The translations under genes and the position numbers were made by a program. Below the pieces are notes generated by a model, which was given only the letters and a program-made list of their open reading frames with translations, was not told the origin of the DNA and searched no databases. Of a stretch of DNA of 64,000 nt, positions 1-12,077 are shown one piece after another (position 1 is the stretch's first letter; every line of letters begins with the position of its first letter). Source of the stretch: Pollenia angustigena (lineage: Eukaryota > Arthropoda > Insecta > Diptera > Polleniidae); the NCBI GenBank assembly GCA_930367215.1, contig OV884059.1:49074957-49138956 (forward strand), read 5' to 3'.

Positions 1-35
1 TATAACAAAAGTAAGGAGAACGTATATTAATTAAA

Positions 36-113
36 CATTACTAAAATAACCGGTTTAAAAATGTACATTTTAAAATAGTCGACTTGGTCATAACTAAAAT
101 AACCGGTCGAATA
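36..113. repeat. short direct repeat (ACTAAAATAACCGGT)
   Basis: The 15-mer ACTAAAATAACCGGT occurs twice, about 52 bases apart, near the left edge. Nothing else is visible before position 120. It may belong to a larger repeat cut by the window edge. Confidence 0.4.
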
Positions 114-119
114 TTATCT

Positions 120-560
120 GTCCGATCTCCCTAAGCAATATCTATATCTGCTACGCTTTTAGGCGTATTTAATTATTTTACCAGAGTGGGCTTTATAAGT
201 GGCCTATAGTAAAGTATGGACCGATCATCACGAAATTTATTAGTGTGATTTCGCTTTCTAGTCATATAAAACTGAGAAGTATTAAATTTTATTCTGAAAG
301 CATTATTTTGTACGGTTTTAGGCATACTAAACTGTTTTCCGGGAGTAGGGTTTATATAGGGCCTAAAGTAAATTATGGTTTTAGGCGTACTAAACTGTTT
401 TCCGGGAGCAGGGTTTATACAGGGCCTAGGGTAAATTATGGACAGATCTTCACGAAATTTCACAGTGTTATTTATATTTCTATGAAACTATGACGATTTA
501 ATTATAGCATCATTAATTATGGTTTTAGGCGTACTAAAAGGCTTATATTAGGCTTAGGGT
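120..560 (-). repeat. dispersed minisatellite-like repeat, copy 1
   Basis: Units built around a gcctaaaaccg motif, a cccggaaaacag motif and a 'cgtgaagatcggtccataat' type motif (all read on the minus strand) recur here. The same motifs, in the same order but on the plus strand, fill 32580-32970. In that copy the units are 140-152 bp apart. The short open frames here are translations of the repeat, not genes. Confidence 0.6.
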
Positions 561-692
561 AATACACACATTTGCACAGCACAACAACAAAATGTACGTA
601 TTTGTAATTTGCTCAATTTACTTCGTTTGCACTAAAAACCATGAGCAAAATTCATAGTGCATATTTGCTCAGTTGTAAACAAATGTAAGTGT
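561..692. other. no recognisable feature
   Basis: AT-rich spacer between the repeat block and the foldback. I see nothing in it beyond a TTTGCTCA motif present twice. Confidence 0.5.
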
Positions 693-886
693 GTTACAAT
701 TGCTGTTTAACAATTTTTTTTTAATTATAGTTATTGTGTTTGGCGTATTTACGACTGTTTGGTAATAGATTAAAGAGAACTTGCAATTTTTTCCATTAAT
801 CTATTACCAAACAGTCGTAGGCGTATTTTAAATACGCCAAACACAATAACTATAATTAAAAAAAAATTGTTAAACAGCAATTGCAA
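693..886. repeat. long inverted repeat (foldback), about 80-bp arms
   Basis: The left arm (693-774) is matched by its reverse complement at 796-886, with about 21 bases of loop. The right arm carries an extra 12-bp segment centred on the palindrome GGCGTATTTTAAATACGCC. The arms are otherwise almost identical, so the hairpin is either young or maintained. It lies 14 bases before the MITE's target-site duplication. No coding capacity. Confidence 0.8.
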
Positions 887-902
887 CACACATGCACAGT
901 AA

Positions 903-1397
903 AGCCTGGTACTCTGTTCAACATTTCACGTGAAATGCTGTCAAAACGCATATGAAAAAAACTTGTGCGGAATATCTATGAAATAATGTTGATAGAGTTG
1001 TACTCTGTTCATTTTGTGAAAAAGTTCCGAAATGTTTCTGGCAACATTTTTTTACAACTGCGAAATAAAGTAAGCTGCACTTATTTCACGTGGAATTTTA
1101 ATCAAAAGCAAAAATGGATGAACTGATTAATTAATAAGAAATAAAAAATTAATATAACACAACCGGTAACAGTTTTTTATCCATATTTACTTTCTTTTTT
1201 ATTAAAAAAAATTATTTTTAGTAAAATACATGTGGGGTTTGTTTACATACGCAAAACAATGTCGCATACTTTGCGAAATAAAATCGGCAAATTGTACAAA
1301 CTCGCATGATAGATAACATCGATACATGTCAAAATTTTCGTGTGAAATAATAAATGTTGCACAACATTTTTCACAAATTTGAACAGAGTACTAGGCT
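903..1397. mobile_element. TAA-flanked MITE (PIF/Harbinger-like), 495 bp
   Basis: The terminal inverted repeats are AGCCTGGTACTCTGTTCA on the left and AGCCTAGTACTCTGTTCA on the right (read inward), 17 of 18 matching. TAA flanks both ends (900-902 and 1398-1400), which fits a 3-bp TWA duplication as made by PIF/Harbinger transposases. A third copy of the motif TACTCTGTTCA sits inside near 1000, suggesting a partial internal duplication. No transposase is encoded, so it is non-autonomous. The superfamily is inferred from the duplication only. Confidence 0.75.
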
Positions 1398-1560
1398 TAA
1401 CATGTGACCTGAAAAGTTGACAAGTCAGATGTAAAAACATGTCGTGTACATGTATCTTAAGCAAACGCTATAAATACATATGTATTGAGTGGTTGTTTCA
1501 TTCTTTCTTATTAGCACAACATAAATTCAACACTTACATGCATACATAAAAACCCACATA

Positions 1561-1718
1561 TTCCGTCTCGTGACACTGTTCTATACTATGTGCGTGTGAC
1601 AGCGACAAGTGGCTCTACGATATTTTTATTTTTGCATGTTAAAAACCTTTACGCATCCGCACAATTTTTTTGCACTTCTGCACACACACATAGCATAGAT
1701 AAGTGTCTCGAGACGGAA
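1561..1718. mobile_element. 158-bp foldback with TA flanks
   Basis: Starts TTCCGTCTCGTGACAC and ends with the inverted match GTGTCTCGAGACGGAA; similarity continues inward for about 45 bases per arm. TA lies immediately outside both ends (1559-1560, 1719-1720), compatible with a Tc1/mariner-type MITE. It abuts the left terminus of the 1724-6046 element. No open frame. Confidence 0.55.
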
Positions 1719-2284
1719 TATATCGAGGGTTATTTTTCAAATAGTGCTATCTGAAATTTTTCAAAAAAATTTTTTTTTTAAAGAAACGTGTTCACTGACG
1801 GAAGGGTCATCTGTCATTTAAATTTGAAATAAAAAAAATTTCCTAAAACGTTTTTTTCATGAATGTTGTTTTGTGCTATCTAACACAGAGGATTTTTTTT
1901 TTTTTTTGGTAAAAAAGTGCTATCTACATAAAAAATATTACTTTATCGGGTGTGTTCTAGAATCCGAATCCACTCGAAAGTTGATTACTTCAGCATTTTT
2001 GGTGTTCTGCATTTCACATCCACATGTTCTTATTCGTTTTCAATTAGAGTAGTAATGGGTTGGTGAAAGTAAAACGAATTGACTTATATTCTTATATGTG
2101 ATAACATTTTTAACAAAAAATTAAATTTTGTTTTTAGCTTAAATCTTCTTTTTCCAATTAAATCAAAAAGTTATTGTTATCTAAAACGCAAAAGCCCTAA
2201 CTAACCATAAATTTAAAATCAAATTTGTCATTGATTATGATGTAATTATAGCTCATTTTTTTATTTCGATTTAGCGATCTCAAA

Positions 2285-2760
2285 TTAGTTTTTGAGTTTG
2301 TTTAAAATTTTACAATTTTTCGCGAATTTTAGCCATGTTCGCAATAGAAGCGATTTGTTTCTGTAAGTTTTCTGATTCTTTACAGCTTTCACGATTTTTA
2401 ATAAATAGTAGACTTTTCTATCATGCCGCTTTTAGCAAATTTTTGCGAATCTCCGCGATTTTAACAATTTTTACCGAATTTTCGCCATTTCTTAAAGTCG
2501 TAGGGACTTTTAATCAATGTTAGGCTGGTTTGAAATATTAAAAATTTTCGCGAATTTTTGCTTTTTTTTTTTTTTTTTCTCGTTATTTTTCCGACATTTA
2601 GCGATTCAAACAAATTTTAGTGTTTGTTTAAAAGTTTGTAATTTTTCGCGAATTTTAGCCATGTACGCGATACAAGCTATTTTTCCTGTGATTGTTTACA
2701 GCTTTCACGCTTTTTAAAAAATATTAGATATTTCTATCATGCTGAGGTTAGCAAATTAGC
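2285..2760. repeat. diverged tandem duplication, about 325-bp spacing
   Basis: A block containing cgcgaattttagccatgt, followed by 'agctttcacg' and 'tttctatcatgc', occurs at about 2320-2430 and again at about 2645-2750. The copies differ at many sites. It lies inside the 1724-6046 element. The short open frames across it are not supported as genes. Confidence 0.55.
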
Positions 2761-2904
2761 GATCTTCAGTTCAACAAAAGTTTTTTCTAACATAAACTTC
2801 AAAAAAACAAAAACATGCGGAATTGAGAACACCAATTTATGAATTATGTGGATTTAAAAAATGTTTCGTTTTCAATTCGAGTCGAAACCTAGAACATACC
2901 TGTA

Positions 2905-4500
2905 TATAATAAAATGATAAAAAGTGTTATTACAAAGTAGACATATTATACATCAAAGGGTTGGGAATTGTGTCTAGATTTCATAAACTAATATAATTTT
3001 TAAATTCGTTGTAGAAATTTTGCAAAAAACTGCAAAAAATTGTTTTATGAGTTTTTGTAAACAATATAAATTTTAATTTATCTAATAAAATCTTTGTTAG
3101 CTAATATTATTAAATGAAATTTAACAAGTAAATACATGTTTTAATGCTTAATACAAACCAGCTCAAAACTTTATTAAACTTACAAAACGAATCCCACAAT
3201 TCCCAAAAAAAACAGCCGAAATGTCCCTAAAATTAGTGTTTTTTATTGCAAGTGTATGATCCGCTTTAGTATTTATATTGCACAATTATTATACACATAT
3301 CTGGTCATACAAAGTCGAACGATTCGCCCAAAATTGGACTGCCCGAATGGACCACCTCAGACAAAGTCATGGCCAAAACTTTCTTGTACATGATATTATA
3401 CAAATAAAACGGTTAAGCGAATTTATTTGTATAATATCTTTTAATTTTCTAAAATCTTTGGATGAAGTTTCCTGATGATCTGGCCTATGCAACCAGTGAA
3501 AGGCGTATGTTAATAGCTTATCCCATCAGCAATAAATTTCAGTGTTTTTATCAAAATAAAAATTAGGAATTAAGCACGACAAACAAAATCTTGTTGATAA
3601 TTCACAAAAACATATTTCAAACAAATTATGATAAATTTGAGTCTTATATTTCCAAAATACTGGACCAATTATGGAGTACTCGGCAAGCGCATTTCTCTAA
3701 AAAATTATTTTTGGCATCCAGCTAAAATTAAGAGTTAAGGATCGTTTTTATTTTTTGTTAGCTAGCTCGAAATATTTTAAATGATAGCGGCCACTCTCGC
3801 TTAAGGAGAAGAGACACTGCAGCACTTACCCAATTAGATGAGCGATAAACACCTATATATGTGAACAGAACCCGTGATGAAGACAATTTTTGTCTGGCAC
3901 TGGCAGGACATAAAATAAAGCATTAGGATAAGATTTGATTAATTATTGTTAGTTCATATTTTATATATGAAGATTCAATAAATAAATAGTGAAAAAAAAA
4001 AGTTTTTGTTATACCTGAGATGTAATAATTTGGGAACCTATAGCACCTCTCCTGCTTAGTGTATAGACCTCTTTTTTTTGGACCTCAAACTGCATTCCAA
4101 TCGGACCAACCGTTTATAAAATATTCCCATTTTTTTTTTTAATTTCCCACACTGCGCAGCGATCATATAAATAGAAGCGAAACCCTTACAATCTTCCAAA
4201 GCATTGAAGTCTGCTATTTCGCAAGAATATCATTATTTTTATGATAATTTAAAATATGTGGATAAAGTTAAATTATTTATTGCTTTTCAGTAAACATTAG
4301 TGTAAAATTTTAACTTAATTTCGAGTCGAGTTAACATGATTATGCGTTTCTTTAAATTTGACTAATTATTTTAATAAAAAATCGTGTAACTTAATTAACG
4401 TCTCAAAAAGTATTCATTACAGCTCATTTTATTTTTGTTCAAATAGTGCTATCTGCTTATTTCAATGTTCAAGTCGATAAAATTTTAATTTGTAAATAGT
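2905..4500. other. interior of the 1.7-6.0 kb element, nothing recognised
   Basis: AT-rich DNA with no open frame of note and no protein motif I recognise. Only copies of the GTGCTATC motif near its right end tie it to the surrounding TIR element. Confidence 0.4.
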
Positions 4501-4807
4501 GCTATCAGCAGTGTGACCGCAACTAAAAAAAATTGAATGCTAAATGGGGGTTAAAACAATGCTAAAAATAAAATTTTAAAATTCTAAATTTTCTTAAATA
4601 ATTGTAACATTTTAATGAATGAATTATACATTAATTAACCTGAAAATATGATATTTCTTTAAAATTAAATGAAGTTCATATAAAAATAAATTATATACAG
4701 ACATAGATTTATTTAATAAAAACAATTCAGTAGTTTGACAAAAGTTAGCGATTTTTTAACCAAAAAAACAAAAGTCCCTATCTACAAAATATTACAAAGA
4801 ACTGTTA

Positions 4808-5067
4808 AGGCGCAACCATAATGTGCTTTAGTTGGCTTAAGCAAATATGCGAATACATGTAAATCATATGAGGCAAACTATTTTGAACTTAAAGAAAATT
4901 TTTGTTAACTTTTATGAAACTGTCATTTGCTTAAGCAAAGTGCGAAATTGATCGCACATACCGTAGGGAATCAAATGTTTTTTGATTTTGTTTTTGTTTT
5001 TTTAAATACATTTGACAGACTTTTTGACAGTAGGTTAAGCAAGGCTATGCATATTATGGTTGGGCCT
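4808..5067. mobile_element. TTA-flanked MITE inside the hAT element, 260 bp
   Basis: Left end AGGCGCAACCATAAT and right end ATTATGGTTGGGCCT are inverted copies differing at one base. TTA lies at both edges (4805-4807, 5068-5070). The 3-bp TWA duplication suggests PIF/Harbinger mobilisation. Interior motifs TTGGCTTAAGC and GGTTAAGC also face each other. Non-coding. Confidence 0.75.
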
Positions 5068-5518
5068 TTAGGTTTTACAAAAAAAGTATAAGAAAAATAA
5101 ATTATAAACAGTTTAAGGCGATTAATAAATTTAACATTTTAAATGGTTTTTTGTAAAATTTTTAAAATTTTATGTAACGATATTCCTACATATCTGCGGC
5201 AATAAATAATAATGGCTAACGTCGGAATTTAGTGTTTTGCGATATTAAGGGTTTTGTCTACAGTTGTATATTGTATTGTGAAAGTTAAAGTATTAAGTTA
5301 AAATATTAAGGCATTATTATTTATTGGCAGAGATCTAAAATATTAAATACAAAATATAAGTAAAAACAAAAATTGTCATTGAAAACATAAAAGGCTATTC
5401 AACAGCATTTTCAGTAAATTTAATTACACATTAAACACACCATTATATGAATAGTTTTCCATAATTTCGAAAGTGTTGGTCAAAATACCATTAGAATATG
5501 ATCTGTTTTCATCATATT

Positions 5519-5632
5519 CTAAACACCTATCCAGAATTCAATAGTTGAACTTTGGTTCATAAATTCATATGCATTCAGCTTTTGCCATTGCTGTTCCAAA
5601 ACCGTTATTTCTTCTGTAGTAAAATCTACCAT
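5519..5632 (-). pseudogene. hAT transposase C-terminal remnant
   Basis: A 37-codon minus-strand frame starts at ATG 5632 and ends at a TAG. It includes FTTEEITVLEQQW and, near its end, STIEFWIGV, reminiscent of the E-x-W/FW segment close to the C-terminal dimerisation region of hAT transposases. Past the stop another frame continues with EYDENR-like residues, so a frameshift is likely. The match is short and from memory; the hAT ends around it are the stronger evidence. Confidence 0.4.
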
Positions 5633-6339
5633 TTTTTCTTTAATTTTTTTTTGGTGTTTGAAGGGTTGATATAATTATACATTTGTATAAACGTATAAAT
5701 GACAAAATACAAATACAGAGATTGACAGAAGTGATAAGTTATACATATTGTGAAATAGCAATATATAAAATTTTTAAGATTAAAAAATGCTAAATGATGC
5801 TAAAAGAATGTTACAAAAATGCTGAAAATAATGCTAAAAGGGTCACACTGGCTATCAGACATACATATAAGCGCGAATTACTGGAATTAAAAAAAAATTA
5901 ATATATGTATGATTTAGACGTTCATTTTTAATAACATTGTAAAATAAAGTTTAGTTATTAATCCTAGAGTTATCGAAAAAGCAGTTTTTTCCCTCTTCTG
6001 TAAAATTGTGATTTTTCAGATAGCACTATTTGAAAAATAACCCTCGATATGGTTTTTTATGTATGCATGTAAGTATTGATTTGTATGCTGTGCTTATAAG
6101 AAAGAGTGTAACCGCCATTTAATACATTAAGAGCTTGCTTAGACGCCTTTCTGTAACGTTTAAAATTCAAACATTTCTTTTTAATAAGTTGTAAAGGAGA
6201 GTTTTTCTTTAAAAATTTGATAGTAGTATATGTAAAATTATAAATTTTAAGTATGGAAAATAATCAATAAATTTTGGAGAAAATAAATGATTTTTCGTTA
6301 TCCTATTTTTTAAAAAAATACATAGCTTATGTGTCTATA

Positions 6340-6545
6340 TAAATATGGATCTATCTATGTTTTAAATATCATTAAAATCTTTTAGATAGTTTTGGAGAGG
6401 CAGAAAATACCCTAGAGCTTCCCTCGGGGTCCTATTTTTTTATATATATATATAGCTTTGGTGTTCATATTAATATGGATCTATCTATGTTTTAAATTTT
6501 ATGAAGATCTGTTAGATAGTTTCGGAGAATCAGAAATTGCCGCCA
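6340..6545. repeat. tandem duplication, about 129-bp period, two units
   Basis: The string ATATGGATCTATCTATGTTT occurs near 6343 and 6472. Both copies are followed by a 'ttagatagttt.ggaga' motif and a pyrimidine-rich 'ccctcg' tail. The units are clearly diverged. No gene is present around it. Confidence 0.6.
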
Positions 6546-6549
6546 ACCG

Positions 6550-7741
6550 CCCCTCGTTGTCCTAATAAAATAAGCTTACCGCCTTAGTCAAATTTTAAAA
6601 AGCTTTAAAATTATCTTGATATTTTTCTGAATAACAACACAAAAAAATTTTGCCTAGTTCCACCTTTGCTCTTTCTCTCACTCTGCATATTTACGTTATA
6701 CTTACGTTAATACACATACTTACTTATATGGGTATTGCAGATACCCTGCAAATAATAGGATCAGTCCAAACATGCGTGTAAAGAGTAGCCCACAAGGGAC
6801 CAGGACTAGTCCAAAAGTAAACCAAACGTATGGAAAAACATGGTCTATTTAACATTACGATGTCCTAGGGCAGGACCATATAACCCACCTTTGGCTTACT
6901 GAGGAGTAGTTAGAAAACTACTCCATGGTATACACAAGAGGACTAGTTTTGAAGTCGTTTAAAAACGAAAGCATGTCGTTAAAAAACGAAGACATGTCGT
7001 CTCACTACAAACACTTTTTAACAATGACATGGGCAATGCTTGCATTACATCGGACCAGTCCATGGAGTAGTCGATTTTATCGAAGGGTAGCTAACAGATA
7101 TTTTATTTACATCTGCATGTACATTCAAAGAGAAGAATGAATATACAAATACACATTGGGAGCGTATACTTGTTCATATTTAACTTCAGCTTGTTATGGG
7201 AAATGGTGTGTATGTGTATGGTTTTGATCTTTACTCATGCATGCCCATACATGTTTTCTCACTAATATTGAAAGAGTACTTAAAATAATACTTTTGTCAT
7301 TCTCTGCTGTATACCAGATATGTTGCATCAATTGCGCCATCTTCATTTAGTTTTAACTCTTAAATTGTAAGACAAATCAGGTTTTCATTTAATTGAAATT
7401 CTTTTTAAAATGTTATATACAAAGACCATATTTACATTATGCAACTAACGCCGCAACGTTTGCATGCAAAATTTTGTTTGTTAGCAAGAGTTGTATGGAA
7501 GAAAACGGGGTTGAAAAAGTTGCACAAAGAATACCATGTTTTCTTGGATCAAATCAGGGAAGCTATGTTGGGATAATTTTTCTTTATTTTTCAGTTAATA
7601 CCATTAAAATAAGTAAACAAAATGTTTCCTAAGTATATTTGAGTATAATTTTATTAAATAATGCCAAATATCAGTGTAGGTGTATAGTGAAAGGAGTACA
7701 GTATGAGAACTTAAAGATTACATTTTATACATCTTAAAGTT
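6550..7741. other. no recognisable gene; one perfect hairpin
   Basis: Short open frames here (for example 6925-7140 and 7393-7632) have no motif I recognise. A perfect 9-bp stem with a 4-base loop (GGAGTAGTT/AACTACTCC) lies at 6903-6924. GGACTAGTCC-like words (ggactagtcc, ggaccagtcc) are scattered over 6760-7070. Confidence 0.4.
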
Positions 7742-7902
7742 AAACATCATCATCATCATCATCGTTATCATCATTATCATCATCATCAACAACTTCAACA
7801 TCACTGAAATAGTTCTTGTTCGGAGCTGCAGGTACAATTAAATCAATTGCCTCCTCTGGCAAGCTTTGAACCTTCTTTGAAGGCAATTTTCGCATGCTTG
7901 AA
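7742..7902 (-). pseudogene. Transib transposase, C-terminal fragment
   Basis: A short minus-strand coding stretch reads ISSMRKLPSKKVQSLPEEAI and continues to an Asp-rich tail (GAT repeats at 7745-7790) and a stop. It begins exactly where the 3' A-tract of the CR1-like LINE ends. The piece of Transib on the other side of that LINE stops at NQDIFNMFLIT. Transib proteins, as I remember them, continue from this point with an ISS-x-RK-x-x segment, a 'LP-x-E' motif and an acidic end. I therefore infer that this is the displaced C terminus of the same gene. Confidence 0.55.
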
Positions 7903-8074
7903 ATAATTTTTTTTTTTTATTTATTTATTAAAGTCTATGGAATAATCCTTACAGACTAATTTAAATACAATTTATACAAAACATAATTAAGAAATTACAA
8001 ATAATTTAACAAAAAAACAAATATATGACATTATGACATTTTTACATAAGAAAATTAAAATATAATAAATTTTT

Positions 8075-10990
8075 TTAGGTAATTGTATTTAAGTGTATTA
8101 TAATATCTCTTTTCACGATTTCCAAACTTTTATTAAAATCTATAAATGGATACAATAAATTGAATTCATCACAGATTCTACGAAATGGATCAAAATTAGC
8201 ATAGTTTGTGCTGTAATATTTTATGCTTAGGATATTATAATTTCTTAACGATCGAAGAGGAATATATAAATTAATTTTGCTCAGAAGAAATTCGGAATGA
8301 AGACTACCGCTCATTAATTTTAACAAAAAAGTAAAATTTAACATATGTCTACGACTTTTTAATGTCGGCAACTTAATAAGGGCGAGGCGATGTTCGTATG
8401 ATGGCAACCTTATGTTAGGGTTCCAACGCAAACCGCGAAGACAAAACAACAGAAACTGTTTCTGAACTGACTCAATTTTGTTAGAGTGTACTTGATATTG
8501 AGGGTCCCAAACAACAGATCCATATTCAAGAATTGGTCTAACTAGGGTAGTAAACAGTTGCTTTGTTGTATATGGATCGGAAAACTCCTTAGCCCAACGT
8601 TTTATGAACCCAAGTACTCCAGTAGCCTTATTGACTGTTAACAATATGTGACTTTTAAAGTCTAATTGTGTATCCAAAAGTACGCCAAGATCATTAAAAT
8701 TTTCAACCAAATCTAGAACTATATTATTCATAATATAGCTACCCTTTATTGGACTTGATCTTGTAAAAATCATATATTTACATTTTTTCGCATTAAGATC
8801 CATTAAGTTCATGCTACACCAGGTAGTTAAATTATTAATATAATTCTGCAAAAGAACTTGCTGATCAGAGTTGTTGAAGGAAATAAATAGTTTTACATCA
8901 TCTGCATACATTAAAGTTTTTGAGTGTTTAATTGCAGAAGGAAGATCATTTATAAATAGTGTAAATAAGAGGGGCCCTAGGTGACTACCTTGAGGAACAC
9001 CTGATATTACATTTATACAATTTGAATATGAATGACGAAATTTAACAGATTGTGTTCTGCCTTTTAAGTATGAACCAAGCCATTTAAGAAGCGATAAACT
9101 AAAACCCATCATATCAAGTTTAAACAGCAAAATATCATGATTCACTTTATCAAACGCCTTACTAAAATCGTTATATATAACATCCGATTGCATGCCATTA
9201 ACAAACCCTTCATTTACCCAAGTTGTCAACTCTAGAAGATTCGTAGCTGTAGAGCATGATTTACGAAATCCATGTTGTGTTGGAGATAATATAGATGATG
9301 CGTGATGCGACAGTGTATCATATATAAGTTTTTCAAATAATTTTGGTATAACACTTAATTTAGCTATGCCTCTATAATTTAAAATATTAGCTTAAGATCC
9401 AGATTTAAACAGTGGAATTATAAACGATTCTTTCCAAATTGAAGGAAAGTAACCCGTCTTAAGAGATATATTATATATATGAGTCAATGGAATGTATAAT
9501 ATTTGTGAGCATTGCTTTAAAATACAGCTGGGAACGCCGTCAGGGCCAGCAACATTTGACGATTTTAGCTTAGCTAGAGCGTTTAAGACGGTTTGTTGGC
9601 AATGGATGGCATAGAAAAAGTTGTGGATTCAAGGATTGTGTACGAATATTGATAGTTAAAGGATGACGAAGAGTAAGTTGATGCAAAAAAGTCAGCAAAC
9701 ATATTACTAATGGACTTATCATCCGAATATTCTGAATCACCATATTTCATAATCGAAGGATATTCAGCCGATCGTCTTTTAGAATTAACGAATTTATAAA
9801 ATGATTTTGGATCCTTTTTGAAATTATGTCTTATTTTATCTAAATAGTTTTCATAAGCTAATTGATTAGCAATAGTATATTCAGATCTTGATATTGAGTA
9901 CTTTGCATAACACAACAACGTTCCCTATTTTTTATAACTTTTATACAATTTATTTTTCTTGTTTTTAAGCCGAGATATAAATTTTGTGTTCCAGGGAGGA
10001 CCATTAGCTTTAGAAGGAAAAACTCTAGGTACAGATGCCAAAAAACATTCAGTAAGTATATGGTAAAATGTCTCTAAACAGAGGTCCAAATCATATTTCC
10101 AGTTGTTTAGTACATCTATCCAATCAATTTGAGACATTTGACATTGAAGGTTCTCGTAATTTGTACGTTTAAAACAAAATATTTTATTGCGCTGAGATGT
10201 GTTTTTCTTCTGGATAGGATAGGAGCATAAGCACGATATTTCAATTGTTGGGTGATATATATCCTTAGGGTTAGAAATTGGGGGATGGCGGAGTATAGAA
10301 AAGTCAGATGAATCGTTCACAAATATAAGATCCAACATTCTATCATATGAATTTTTAATCGAGTTGATTTGAAAAAGACAATTATTAAACAAACTATTGA
10401 TAAACTCTGCTGATGAATCCGAAGAGCGAACTGGAACTAAATGATTAGAATCCGGAGCTCCAATCCAATCTAAGTCACTAATTACAACAATTAAATCAGA
10501 CGATTTTAATTTTCTTAAAATTATATCAACAGCTTTCAGATGATCTTCATATATAGAGGAATCCGAATGAGGCGGAATATACGAGCAAATATTATATAAT
10601 ATATATAGATTTATTATTAATTTTTGTTAAAACACATATGATTTCAATATGCAAAAAATCATTTAAAATAATTTCTTCAGATGAAAACTCACTTAAAACG
10701 ACAATTAATACACCACCACCGGTTTTTTTTACTTTATTATCAGCTTGTTCGCCACCATTTTTTTTTATCAGATTGTTTTTCCTCGGATTGCTTTTTATCC
10801 CATACTTTTTCACAACGTTCTCTATCTTTTCTAAAAATTTGATACTTAGGACAAAAAATTTCAGAGTTATTGATCTTTTTACTGAGCCATGTCTCTGTGA
10901 ATACAATTATATGGTTACTTAAGCCAAAGCTGTTACAGTAAATGGATGATAGTTTAGAATTTATGCCTCTTACATTTTGATAAACAATGG
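8075..10990 (-). pseudogene. CR1-like LINE ORF2: endonuclease and reverse transcriptase, broken
   Basis: The reading begins at about 10990 with an apurinic-endonuclease start (YQNVRGINSK), then IVFTETWLS, GGGVLIVV and an SDLDWI segment. The RT part carries VAGPDGVP, FSKAFDKVNHD, SGVPQGSHLGPLLF and the catalytic YADD (9229-8075 is the longest open stretch). The enzyme would nick the target DNA and copy the LINE RNA. Lesions: changed frame between WLS and GGGV near 10820, frame breaks near 10592, 9920 and 9583, and an in-frame TAA at 9392-9394. The family choice (CR1 over Jockey) rests on the RT motifs and the ORF1 finger, from memory. Confidence 0.8.
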
Positions 10991-10993
10991 AAA

Positions 10994-12077
10994 CTAGTTT
11001 TTTGGAATTGTATCTACGGATTTTGGAAAGCGAGCCATATCATCCTCTCTATACACAAATTCTCGTATTAAAGCATTTTTAGGCCAAAAGGCACGGTCAA
11101 CAATTTTTGGGAATAAATCTTCAGGAACTATTATCTTGAAAGATGCTCTATTTCTGGAATTCATTTTATAAACGATTATATCATCTGGAACACAGTTTTG
11201 AATGTTGGCCAGCACGTGGTGCTTCATCTCATCTGTGGTTGTATCCTGTGCAAAGCGAGTAGCGAATATAGTTTTTTTTGGTGGAATAGTTCTTAGTTCT
11301 CTAAGAGCGGATGATGATCCAGTGCCTCCTGTATGATTTGCATTTATGTTACCAGCCATTGATGTATGCGGCTTAGGAGATGACGCGTCAAAATTAATCA
11401 ACCGAGCAGAATTTTGGGCACCAGTACTCAAATTCTGTCCATTAGTAAATGATGATGTATTAACAGTTGGAGGAATCGAAGAAGCATTATTAAAAGATAG
11501 AGGAATAGCAGTTTCAGGCATGAATGGAGTCTCAGTAAGCAAGTTAATGGGAGTCTGAACATCCTTAGCAGTTGTAAGTGTTGGAAAATCAGTATTTGTA
11601 TTTGAAGTAGGTGTCGGTTTTTTAACTAATATTTCAACATTATTCGCGGGTGGATTATTCGCTGGTGGATTATTATTAGCAATTGTAGCATTCGGAAAAC
11701 CAGTAACATAGGGATTATCTTTATTTAAGAATCTTGGTGATTTACGGCGATTTGGAGACGGTGGTTGGAGTTCATCTAATGACTTAAAGTCATCAAATAA
11801 CTTACCATAAGAATTGACTTGCTCAGTTAAGTTACTTAGATTTTTTTGAATTTCCATAAAATTTTTTTTTTTTGCTTTGAAAGAAGCGGTAAAAATCGGC
11901 ACCAATTTTTTGACATTCATTACACCGCCAATGCAAGTTCTTATGCTTCGATATTTATTCAGCCACTAAGACAGATAAGCCACTACATTTAAAATGACAT
12001 ACACCATGGCAAAGCCAACAAATAATCATTCTCTCATCATAACCTTCCAAAGAACAGCCTCTTTTTACACATTCCAT
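10994..12077 (-). pseudogene. CR1-like LINE ORF1 (PHD-like finger, RNA-binding end), broken
   Basis: Starts at ATG 12077 with a Cys/His-rich segment (ECVKRGC, ICWLCHGVCHFKC, then in another frame HWRCNEC) spaced like a PHD finger. Next come a coiled-coil-like stretch (FMEIQKNLSNLTEQVNSYGK), a long Asn/Pro/Ser/Thr-rich linker, and a C-terminal block (PKKTIFATRFAQDTTTDEMK, RASFKIIVPEDLFPKIV, WPKNALIREF) typical of arthropod CR1-type ORF1. It would coat the element RNA. A TAA and a frameshift lie between the finger and the downstream open frame (11920-10994). It abuts ORF2. Confidence 0.7.

Larger units (their letters stand above)
4509..5850 (-). mobile_element. non-autonomous hAT element, 1342 bp
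   Basis: Ends are CAGTGTGACC and its exact reverse complement GGTCACACTG. They are flanked by a perfect 8-bp duplication, GCTATCAG, at 4501-4508 and 5851-5858. The length of the duplication and the CAGTG terminus fit the hAT superfamily. Subterminal ATGCTAAA motifs recur at both ends. A decayed transposase tail lies at 5519-5632 on the minus strand. A 260-bp MITE is inserted at 4808-5067. Confidence 0.85.
1724..6046. mobile_element. 4.3-kb TIR element, unclassified, with nested insertions
   Basis: About 33 bp at the left end, beginning CGAGGGTTATTTTTCAAATA, is repeated as a near-perfect reverse complement at 6014-6046. ATAT lies outside both ends, but because it is its own reverse complement I cannot tell duplication from TIR. 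The motif GTGCTATCT from the TIR recurs inside near 1744, 1874, 1917 and 4443, like subterminal binding sites. No transposase is recognisable. The element contains a hAT insertion (4509-5850), which in turn contains a MITE (4808-5067). Confidence 0.6.

Noticed and set aside
1949..2903. Possible TIR pair around GTTCTAG
   Set aside because: Only about seven terminal bases match well and no duplication is seen.
6722..7070. Scattered GGACTAGTCC/GGACCAGTCC words as an inverted-repeat element
   Set aside because: Matches are short and no paired ends or duplication could be found.
7741..7800. ATC trinucleotide repeat as a microsatellite feature
   Set aside because: It is the coding strand complement of the Asp-rich Transib tail.
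7742..7902. Short Asp-rich host gene exon
   Set aside because: Position at the LINE edge and the ISSMRK/LPEE motifs fit the displaced Transib C terminus better.
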